The notes beneath the pieces were generated by a model that saw nothing but the letters and a program-made list of their open reading frames with translations, did not search any database and was not told where the DNA came from. Position numbers and translations under genes: made by a program. Shown piece by piece: positions 55,101 through 64,000 of a stretch of 64,000 nt of DNA. This stretch comes from Odontesthes bonariensis (Eukaryota; Chordata; Actinopteri; Atheriniformes; Atherinopsidae): contig NC_134510.1 of assembly GCF_027942865.1 (NCBI RefSeq), positions 23,057,209 to 23,121,208 of the forward strand. Direction: 5' to 3'. Numbering within the stretch: the first letter of the stretch is position 1; each line of letters begins with the position of its first letter.

Positions 55101-57869
55101 GGTTAAATGATGCACTTTGTTTGATAAACCTCCGAAAGGGGTGCAGAGGCCTACAATCATCCTCAGTTCCTATGGTGTGGACAGAAAAAAAAGAGGAAAT
55201 ACTTCCTCCAGCACTTACAGGAACTATGAAAAAGTCCCTGCTGTCTGAAAGCACCCACTGACCTTAATGGCAGGAGAAAAAAAAAAAAAAAAAAAAAAAA
55301 AGAGGAAGAAGATGATGAAGATGTATACGAAAAGAAGAAACAAAACAGGTGCTTGTGCAATTTCACTGCCTGGCTTGATCCTTATTACAATTCATCTTTT
55401 GTTTGATGTATGTTTAAACACGAGTATGTTCACTTTTCAAAGGTAAATGTTCCAATTAATGTGGAGACTCAGGAGTTGGTCATAATCGGTTTTACTGATG
55501 ATCTTCCTCAGCAATCAACCTGTACTAATTTGCAGAAATGCTAAATTCAAAAGAAAACACTTTGTGATCTTATTACAAAAAGTGCAACGTGTTGCAGAGA
55601 TTAATTGGCCTTTATCAAATGCATTACTCAGAGATATAGAAAGCGGCTGTTTCAAGCAATATTCATGTCATATGAACACGCTGCCCTGAATCATGTTCTC
55701 ATTTAGCATCTTACAGCTCTACCGCTAAGTGTTTCTGCCAGTTTAAACACTGAATGTTTTATCCACATCACAGATGCTCTTATATATTTCCTGTGAAAGA
55801 TAGTTCCTCCGGCTTATGTTTCCATCTTTGTGTGTATGTCAATGAAAATCTGTTACCAGGGAAACAAAGCTGAGGCAAAGCCATGAGGTCAATGTCTTTC
55901 GGTACACTGATATCTTCACCGCCTCCTTTTCGCTCTGGGACATCTCCACCTGCAAAAATAAGAGTGGCTAAAATAAAATGAGGCAAAAAATTACATAACA
56001 GCGATGGGATGGATAAAGTTAAGAAATCTTTAGAAATGCAGCATGCTTGAGGCTCTGCAAATGGTTTGTTCTTGACAAGAAACTGGGAGCCTTGATGCAC
56101 CTGGTGTTGCTGCGTATTGGTCTACATTTACCAGACCTGGATTTTGTGTTGCTGCAGCTGGAGGAGGCTGTTCCCTCTTTTTTCGGAGAAAGGAGCGCCG
56201 TCGCTTCCCACGTGACTTCAGCACTTCGCCGTCACCCTGCGGTCTGCTGAAAAAGGGAGGTGCCAGTACGTGAAGAACCTCCGGCTCCAACAGGATAGGA
56301 TCTGGAGTTCCACTATCATTTAGGGTCTGAGCGGGGGAACAGGAAGCAAAAGCTTACTTCAGAAGTCTCTTCAGTGTATCCAAAATATACATTCCAGAGA
56401 TCATACTTATTGCCCTGTGGCTCACTGAATGGAAGAAAGAATGCAAACTTTGAAAGCTGAATTAAAGCTGAAGCATCGTTGTTTATCCATTTCTTAATGG
56501 AAGCCAAGAGAGGCCACTCCTGCTTTAAATATCATCATTTCAACTTCACAACAACTCATTTTGTAGAGATAACAGCTTGAATATCTCATCATCTCAAAAT
56601 AACAAGGCTCAGATTGTCAAGATAACGGGTTATTAGCTTATGTTAGTTTGAACTATCAAAGTTTGTCACCGCAAACGCCGGGATTGCTTGAAGCGCAGCT
56701 ACTGGCCGATGTGGAGTGGATTTCGGTAAACTCTTATCTATGCCCACACACACAACTCTCTGTGCTCGAGAGCAGACTAAACTCTAGTGCAACGAATGGA
56801 ATTACACAGACATGCCATGACTTAATATTACAGATCCTCCCTAACCGAGACGACAGCAATAATGAACAATAAAAAGTTGGTGTATCGACATTTTCAAGCT
56901 CACCATTAAGCAACCTGCGATCAGAAGAAACCAAAGCTTGTTTTCACAGCCACATTAGAAAACAAAAAGGTTGTTTTTCCCAGAAATCAACAATTATCTT
57001 GTTAATTGTACAAAGACGACCTTTGTTATCCCAAGACAACGGCATTAAAATAAATAGTTGAAGGAAGACTACTCTTGGTTTCTGTCATTTCTTCCTTTTA
57101 AAAATAAATAAATAAATAATTTATTTATTAGATTTCTTTCCAAAAATAAAGCTGGTCTACATTAAGCCCTTTTCACATAAACAATTAGAAAGCAAGAACA
57201 AAAAAACAAAACACTAACACATGCCAACATCTTGCTTTTGAGTGCAATGGGACATTGCGTTTGATCGGCATTCAGTCTTGCATCAAATGATTCTGTAATA
57301 GTCACGAGTATTTCTAATCTCCGGCACCGGTCGGCATTGATGGAAACAACAACTGGGTGTACATGTTGATTTTCACTAAAACTGCTTCACTCATGGCTGC
57401 TGGAGTGGGCGTGGCTCTACTCAGCCAGCTGTGACTATCAGAGGCTGTGTATATGTTGTAATGTCATCTCTTCATGCCGCCATAATTTATAACCTGGAAA
57501 GCATTTAGGGTACCTCCGGCAAGGGGGAAAGGATTTAACAATTACCAACTTACCCTGTACTTCCCTACACCCATTAGCTGTAATGTTATATCCTCATATG
57601 TAAGTTGCATTGCATAAAAGCGAAATTAAAGTTAATTAAACTTTAACTAGCAAAACCAAACTCGATTCCATGACAAAAAAAAAAAACTGGACATGACTGT
57701 GGGACTGCAAACACATGTGATTTAACCTAAAATGACAGCGTTATTTTGCAGTTTAAAGGATGCCTCAGGATTTGGAGGCAGTCACCTGGTAGACTTCCAG
57801 AAGTTTGTCACTGGGTGCTCCCACCACCACACAGACTTCGAGGAGAGAAGGCGGCAGATAGTCCGTCAT
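43181..57869 (-). CDS. dennd3: DENN domain-containing protein 3 (RAB12 exchange factor)
   Basis: Twenty-seven coding exons on the minus strand, ends high to low: 57869-57786, 56326-56137, 55949-55857, 55023-54914, 54677-54541, 54292-54181, 53987-53868, 53774-53676, 53415-53296, 53083-52968, 52864-52709, 52619-52523, 52406-52303, 52033-51846, 51373-51214, 51091-50896, 50773-50605, 48877-48618, 48535-48365, 47867-47738, 47383-47276, 46335-46196, 44862-44702, 44562-44426, 44108-43990, 43700-43563, 43399-43181. Phases agree; 3,832 nt by simple addition plus rounding of the last codon, about 1,277 aa. The DENN module spans about residues 29-510 ([62 protein letters not shown]). A linker resembling the family's PHenn region follows at about 750-940 ([31 protein letters not shown]). 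WD40 repeats fill the C-terminus ([26 protein letters not shown], ending IAIWKVE). Known role: GDP-GTP exchange on RAB12, activated by ULK during starvation. Donors of exons 2 and 16 are weak. Teleosts may have two copies; which one this is cannot be told here. Confidence 0.95.
45264..45766. mobile_element. Internally deleted Tc1-like transposon in DENND3 intron 22
   Basis: About 500 bp. The left end (CACTGATCAGCCATAACATTATGACCATCTGCATAATAT) is a well-known fish Tc1-type terminus and the right end (AATATTCTGGCTGATCGGAGTA) is its eroded inverted partner. The inside keeps transposon landmarks such as AGAGCTCTGACC, GGGAATAC, GTGTCAAAATAACATCCATG and TTTCCATGCAGAAC, but is far shorter than a full copy and encodes nothing. 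Confidence 0.75.
48911..49169. repeat. SINE-like interspersed repeat next to DENND3 exon 18
   Basis: A common fish repeat: ATTACTTTATTGTCATG, CACAGGAAATTACTCCTCCG, CATTTGACCCATCC, CCCGGGGAGCA, TTGCTCAAGGACA and the terminal CACTGAGCCACGGCCGCC. It lies in DENND3 intron 17 and starts about 34 bp from the acceptor of exon 18 (48877). Confidence 0.65.
49255..49540. repeat. Old interspersed repeat fragment in DENND3 intron 17
   Basis: GTGAAGTTGACCTTTAACC, TGTTATTACTGAATCATTG, GTGAAATTTGTGCC and GGGATATCACGGTCACAAG are spaced as in a common fish repeat family whose class I cannot confirm. Identity is diluted by mutation and boundaries are approximate. A 215-codon open frame across 49.0-49.7 kb overlaps it and has no gene-like features. 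Confidence 0.4.
54157..54180. repeat. (AC)12 microsatellite at the DENND3 exon 6 donor
   Basis: Twelve AC units on the plus strand, so (GT)12 in the DENND3 sense strand, beginning exactly at the donor of exon 6 (CATTTG|GTGTGTGT). Confidence 0.95.
55277..55301. repeat. A25 homopolymer
   Basis: Twenty-five A on the plus strand (T25 in DENND3 sense) in DENND3 intron 3, followed by a GAAGAAGATGATGAAGATG stretch. Confidence 0.9.
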
Positions 57870-60800
57870 CACTGAACGAAGTCCGGGAGCCGGTCACAGG
57901 ACTGAGCGGACTGGGATGTGCTTCGATCGCAAACCACTTGAAACAACAGGGAAGAAAGAGTCAAATGAAATATAAAGAGGTAAAGAGACAAAATATGGTT
58001 AGTCAGGTTTTTTTTGTATTGAACTGTGCGCTAATGAAGCCAACTGTTTAAAGTGTCTCATTTCCATCCTTCGGTGTCAAATAAAGCCTGAACGCACGAA
58101 TGAGTGGTTGTTCCAGCTCATTATCAGAGCTGCAGTTTTCAGTAACACCAACAGGGGAACAGCTGGTGTAATTTGTAAAAAAATGAAAAGAAAAAAAACA
58201 ACAATTATTATTTCCCACAACAGAATTAATCCAGGAGGAAGGCTGCAAAAAATGATTTCTTGGCACATTAAAGCTACACAATATCTTCCCAGAACAAGAG
58301 CCTGACTTTAGCTGGATTTCCCTGGATCAGGATTTCACGGTGCAATTAGATTTTGTTCCACATTTGTTCAAACAACAGCTGCATACAATATAAAGTTATT
58401 CAAGATGTACTGCAGTGAACTTGTTTTTTTTTTGCACACGTCTCCATGGCTGACTTTCATCTCTACTCACCATGGCTGAAGCTCATAACCATAGAATGTA
58501 TGTGGCATTTGAATGCAGCAACCGGGCTTGGGTCACAGTAGTAGTCACATAGTGAGGAAGTGCCTTAAAGTGCACCACTACTGACATTTGAGAGGGACTG
58601 GCCCCAAAACACATTTGGCACTAGTACACCAACACGCAAAAAGTGTCAACTTCACTCATTAAATATGGTCTCATCTCAAATTAGTTTCCAAAGCCACCTT
58701 CCTATCCAAGTACGGTCACTTTTATCTTCAAAACAGCCAAGATGCTAATGGCAAAATGTCAAACAAGTAGGTTCAACAAAAGCAGGAACACAAACTAATA
58801 AGCCGCATCATGGTGGCAACACCCATTTTTTTGTATACAACCTATGATTTTAACCAAAACAAATAAACAAACAAAAAAAAATGAATAGTTTGAAGAGATG
58901 AGCTCATCGTTAACGTTACAACTAACCCAGTTTTATTGTTTACAAAAAGAAGGCAGACGTCTCTATGGCTAATATTAGATTGCACAGGATTCTGCTGGAC
59001 CTGCGTTGACTTTTTGTTGTGTCGAATGTTGATTTGTAGCAAGTTGAGCTGGGAGGGACCAACAACAACTGGTTTGATCACCAAAAAAGCTAAAACAGAC
59101 AAAGAACAAAAAAAGCGAGGATATAAAGTCCAAGCATCAACTGCACTGGAAAATCCTCATTATGTTAAAACTTAAAAAGCAAATCTTTGTATATTTGGAC
59201 TTCTGTCTTTTCCACAGCAGACCAAAGCTGCAGGACCAACAACAGCAAAAACACAACTAAGATTATCCAGCACTTTCTATTGTTGGACCTATTTGTGGGT
59301 GTTAGCATCACATTGCAAGGCGTGCGCTTGTGAAGCACCAACGAGCACCACGGTCAAGCAATTAGGGGATGTACAGCACATCATGTCTTTCCACTAACGT
59401 AATGTCTACATTTATCGACTTACATAGTGCGATATCGATCACTCCTCTAAATCAGGAACAAAACACATTGTTGCCATTTTTAGTTTGTGTCAATACCGTG
59501 AAATTTCCATATGAATGAGATGCATTAAGCTGCGTCGAGAAAATGTGAGCGTGAAATAGGATTACTAGTTTTTCTACATCCCACAAATTGGTTGCTGCAT
59601 TCTCTTTCTCTCCATGTCCCGTTCCTCTTTCCTTACAGCTGACTCACTACAGTGAGGAGCAAATGATTTTTTAATCAAATTTTCCCAACGCTCTACACAG
59701 TCCGGTCTGTTCTTGGAAAATTGGGCTCATGTGGGCCGAAGAAGAGGAACGCATGCACAGAAAAGCACTGAGAAAATGACTTTGAAGTGGACTCACTCAT
59801 GCACATGTTCCATAACATCCATACCAACTCTTAATAGACTTGCAACTAATGCACATGCCATTAAAGAAGAGAGAGAGAGAGGGAGGGGGCAGCTGCAAGA
59901 AACACTGTTAAGACTTCAAATCTTTCTCTGCTTTCAAGAGCTTCTTCTGAGGAACAGGCTTCAGAGCTCTTTGTGTTTTCACCATCTTATTTTGTGACTA
60001 GAAATTTCCATCCTTTAATTCACAGTCTTAGAAGCAACTGAAACAGCATAGCATTGTTCATGCGTTTGAAATTAAATGAAAGATCACGATCACACAATGC
60101 AATATCTCGTTATGAAATAAATGCCATATACGTCTGCACATTTCTGGTTCAAGGATGCGGGTTGGTGTTCCACATCAAACTATGACGGCTGTCTGTAACA
60201 TCCCCTGATATTGTCCCATCGCGGCCGGTTGCATGAGTATTTTCTGTCTCTTGGTGGTGGGGCCCCCCCAAGTTGGAATTTTGTTCACTCTGGAGCAAAT
60301 GTGCCTTTAAAAAGACAGGAAACTAGTGTGAAGGGAAAAAGGACAAACAAGACACAGGCAAAGCATTCATAGAAATGGAAGCAAATGAAAGGGGTAACTG
60401 TCTTTTCCAGATCAAGCTGGTGAAGAGAAGCAGAATCTAAAAGGAAAGAAAAAAAAAAGACAGGAGAAAAAGAAAAAAAAAAGCCATCTGATATCAATCA
60501 ATTAGCTGTGAATCAAATGTACAATCCCAGCCCTGAGGTTTAGCGCCTAGCAACTGACACATGATGTCTCCTGGTTTACAAGAGCTTCTTTTGATCGCTC
60601 TCCATGTAGGCACAGAAAAATTGTGTGTGTTCAGTTGTGGCATTTTTCCAGTTTTGCGGAGTTGCTCGTCAGTAGCCATAGGCTACCACAAGCAAATGAA
60701 CACGTTTACCTTTCACTTTCATCACTTAGTTCCACAGCTCCGTGTTGGTGATAAAATCTGAATCTCACATAAAGAGGAAATGCAAAACCTGGCTCCAGCT

Positions 60801-61151
60801 GATTTGTTACAGGTTAAAAATAGATCACTGGACACACAAGTTATTCTTTTAAACATCTTTACACCTCTACCTCTCTCTCTTGTATTCACAGTAACAGAAG
60901 ATTGTCATTTCCACATAGTTATGATCCAAGATAACGTTGTTTTAATATCTAACATTTAACCACAGAGTATTTTGTCGGTGCGTGGAAGTCAGCGAAAACA
61001 GTTTAACTGTTGTGACACGTGACCGCGAGTCACACGCAGCACAGGTGAGGTGATGCTCCTCATCAGCGTCTGCCACAAACTCTAAACTCTCGTGAAGGAT
61101 TAATTCAGCTTTCGTTGTAGGCTCGCTGTGCTCGTATTTCATGTCACTAAC
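57870..61151 (-). other. Probable DENND3 5' UTR intron
   Basis: Just upstream of the DENND3 start codon lies GACTTCGTTCAG|TG-ATG, a plausible acceptor, so the first exon is probably non-coding and remote. The interval holds A/T-rich DNA, homopolymer runs and no recognisable exon. The assignment as an intron depends on the candidate exon near 61.2 kb. Confidence 0.4.
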
Positions 61152-61330
61152 CTTCTCAGAGACCCTCCGCGCGGCTCCTTATCGCTTCTCATTCATAGCA
61201 GGAGAACCAGAGCTACACACACTCCCCAGCGACTCCGCCTGGCTGTGTCTCTTGAATGAGCTGCTCCGCACACAGTTCCCATATTCAGCTGCAGCCCGCT
61301 TCCTGTTTGTCCGCGCAACGTTCAAACATG
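61152..61330 (-). promoter_or_regulatory. Probable DENND3 promoter and non-coding first exon
   Basis: Read on the minus strand this is the most CpG-rich patch on the right side (GTTGCGCGGACAAACAGG, AAGGAGCCGCGCGGAGG). It contains an ETS-type ACAGGAAG core near 61.31 kb and ends at a consensus donor, GAGAAG|GTTAGTG (exon edge 61152). No coding frame is needed. It sits about 3.3 kb upstream of the first coding exon of DENND3. It could also serve a divergent plus-strand gene, none of which is visible. Confidence 0.4.
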
Positions 61331-64000
61331 CGCATTAATCACCAGGGAAGCACTGTGCAGAATAATTAGGAAACCTTTAAGCTTCGAATATAATAACTCG
61401 CATACTCGGGCTCTACTACGGAGCGAGGTGATTTAAAACCCATAAAACCAAAAAAAGGTTAAACGCTGATGTAATTCTCAAATGAAAGTAATGTGCACAG
61501 GTGAGCTTTAGCACCATGGGATTCCTCTAAAAAAAAAAAAAAAAAAGTTCTCGGAGCCACCGATGATTTGTCGTTTTTAAACATTACGTGAAGTCTGAAA
61601 GCTCCGATTTATCATCCAGGCTCGTGAATAACCCGTCTGTACGGTCGAGTAAACAACGACCGTACAGATTTTACAGAGCTACTAAGTGGACTGTACTAAC
61701 TAATCCTGGCCTGAGGATGGAGACAGTTAACTAAGGATATACTCAGCTTCAGCTGGGCATATTGGTTTTTGTGGACTTATTTGCAAAAAAAACAAAAAAA
61801 ACAGAGTATGTCATTGTTCATATTTTAGCATTCACTGAGTGAACTTAATTTGAAGAAGGGAGCTATTTTATGCTATTAAGGAATGGTTTAATTTGATTGA
61901 AGCCCTTGCATGATTAGATCATTTATCAATCATTTATTCCAATAATTATTATTAAGGACTCGTGGTTGGCACGTTTGGAAACTTTTTCTGATCATCTGAT
62001 GCAAGATGTGAACTAATGTATTTAGCTTTTTGTCTCCAAAACAGATAGAGCTGATGACCAATTCAAATGTTATCCATGCTGTGAACGAATGAAGCCAATG
62101 CAGCTTGAGTTTTTGTTAATTTTTAACCGTAACAAATTTCAAATGTACACATCCATGTTGACCTATAGTACTGTGGCCACCCCTCATTTCTTATAGAAAA
62201 CAAGAAGACACAACACCGATTCATCCCATGACTTAAGTGCCTTTTTTTTATGATTTGATGGTTCAAAGGTCGGTGTTGAGAGGCTTAACAAAGAAGAGAA
62301 TGTGTGAGATGGCAGGTTGTCAATAAAAACTCATGAGTCAGCAAAAGGTGCATTGTTCTTTTTTTTTTTTTCAAAATCAACAGTAAAACAATACCTTGTG
62401 ATCGGTTTATAAAAATCTGTACAGCAGCAAACAGAACCGAAGAAACAGTCTTCGTCAAACCAAAACGTAGAAAAGGTATTTAAAAAAAAAAAATAAAGAC
62501 AAACTACCCCTTTTTGCCTCTTCCAGCGCAGTAGTTTGGAACTTGTGGCTCCCAAAGGAGCAACTTCCTGGCGAGATGAAGACATCTCTGGAACACTGAG
62601 ACCAGCTTTAAAAAAAAAAGGTTTATCAAACTGTACTAAAAATACCCTGTACCAGCATTAAAGGCCTTGTTTCTGGCTCTCAGAGAAAATTGAAAAAAAA
62701 AAAAAAAAAAAAATGAGATGGAAAATGCCATCTATTTCTGATTTACAGCAACTTGGCATATCGCACGTTCAACTATTTTCCACATCAGTACCCTGTACTG
62801 GGTTAAGAGCATTATCGTCAAAAGGTGCTTTAAAACAGACACAAACCCCATGTCCCACCAGCAGAGTCCCTGTTTAATCTGAACCAGTCACACAGTTTAG
62901 AAGTCCTGCCGAGGTCTAAATAAAAGAGTAAAGAATGCCCTCACGAGTGTGCTGAGAAGTGAGGGCCGATTGCATGGGAGAAGTTTCAAGCTGGAAAACG
63001 TGTCATCTGTGACACCTTTCCATCAGGTTTCCTGGTATTATACCGCCTCCTCTGAGCTGAGGGATTGATTTTTAAGGAGGAAAGCAGATTGAGAAGTTTC
63101 CCGAGAATGTTTTAAAGGTTAATTTCGGTGAGTTTGGCACAGGTTCAGCTGTGGGCCTTACATAGACATGGTTCTCAATCCGTTCATCATGAAGGGTTAT
63201 AGGTTTTCTGTGAAGTTTCAAAGCATCTAACGTTGATATTCCACAATGAAACCGATAGTTATAACATTCCTATTAGTGAGTTGAGTGCTGCTCGGGGCAC
63301 TGAGAGCAAATCCCACGTTCAGCATTGATAAGGCTCTGAGGATGGGTGCCTCAAAAAAAAAAAAAAAAAAAAAGCTGTTCAATTAAGACTGTAGACAAGC
63401 CTCCAGCTGGTTACACTGTGTGTGTGAGACTAATGAACCTTGCATGCGGCGCAATGTTCACCATAATTCTCAACTGACTCTGCTACCTTCCATCTTCATT
63501 ACTCTTGGGTGGACTGAAATCTGTGTCCTGTTCACACCACAGAACAGAGATGAAGAGCTGCCAGATGATCACAACGGGACACCTCACAGTATGTACAGCA
63601 GGGGATAGCTAACGATCCCCTCACTAGTAACAGAGCCCTTCTATTTACTTTGACCGATGAGACGCGATCAACTTCCATTATAAACTTATGTGCCGGTTCA
63701 GATGAATTTTAAATGTAAATTTCAAAACAAACCACGCTGCAATATGATCACAATGAATTCCAACCCCACCCCCCCATTAAGTCAGCTTTCAGAAGCAATG
63801 ATAAAAGATTGTCTAGTTTTATAGGCCTCAACAAGTTGCTTTTGCGACAAGAGACTCTGATTTGCAATTGGTTAGTAATCTGAAAAAAATAAAATAAAAT
63901 AAATAAATAAACAAGTCGAGCATGTTTGTTGCTTCACTTCTCGGCTACTTTTAGAGCGGGTATTATTAAAGAAACATGGCACTGTGAACGGTAGGTGTTT
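61331..64000. other. Right flank, no coding exon recognised
   Basis: No protein family segment recognised on either strand. The sequence from about 62.3 kb has long runs of unique-looking DNA with A-tracts (62.69 and 63.35 kb) that could be the 3' UTR of a gene lying beyond the window, but no stop codon context or poly(A) signal ties it to one. Confidence 0.5.
61636..61668. repeat. Perfect 12-bp inverted repeat (hairpin)
   Basis: TCTGTACGGTCG (61636-61647), a 9-nt loop, then the exact reverse complement CGACCGTACAGA (61657-61668). It lies about 300 bp beyond the putative DENND3 promoter. Two CpGs per arm are retained in A/T-rich DNA. Confidence 0.85.

Overview
The window looks like vertebrate DNA from a ray-finned (teleost) fish. 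Genes are split by many GT-AG introns, the proteins are vertebrate families, and the repeats are fish-type: two Tc1/mariner families, a hAT-like non-autonomous element and a SINE-like interspersed repeat. Four protein-coding genes can be rebuilt exon by exon, with reading phases that agree at every junction.

Layout. 1-11.9 kb: no coding exon seen; one old Tc1 fragment, simple repeats and a stretch that resembles a conserved non-coding element. 11.97-15.60 kb (+): GLIPR2/GAPR-1, a complete CAP-domain protein of 156 aa. It ends tail-to-tail with the next gene; the two poly(A) signals are about 400 bp apart. 16.66-29.94 kb (-): NACAD, a NAC-alpha-domain protein of about 2,176 aa. It has a single 5.34-kb exon and a short first exon (protein starts MPGE) about 2.9 kb upstream of exon 2. 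34.88-41.20 kb (-): TBRG4/FASTKD4, a mitochondrial FASTK-family RNA regulator of 631 aa ending in a RAP domain. 43.18-57.87 kb (-): DENND3, 27 coding exons and about 1,277 aa, with an N-terminal DENN module and C-terminal WD40 repeats. A CpG-rich probable 5' exon/promoter for it lies near 61.2 kb. 61.3-64 kb: no coding exon seen.

The genes are not an operon and each should have its own promoter. NACAD next to TBRG4 matches human 7p13, which supports both names; in human, GLIPR2 and DENND3 lie on other chromosomes. Products act in different places: GLIPR2 on Golgi membranes, NACAD probably on nascent chains at the ribosome, TBRG4 on mitochondrial mRNA, and DENND3 as a RAB12 exchange factor in membrane traffic and autophagy.

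The most interesting point is in NACAD. Its exon phases allow the giant exon, with exons 2 and 4, to be skipped in frame, giving a 218-aa protein with the size and domain order of ordinary NAC-alpha. Other points are a foldback element with about 230-bp arms inside TBRG4, a hAT-like element with a perfect 8-bp target duplication, and a DENND3 splice donor that is the first GT of a (GT)n microsatellite. All family names come from recognised protein sequence and remembered family features; no database search was possible.
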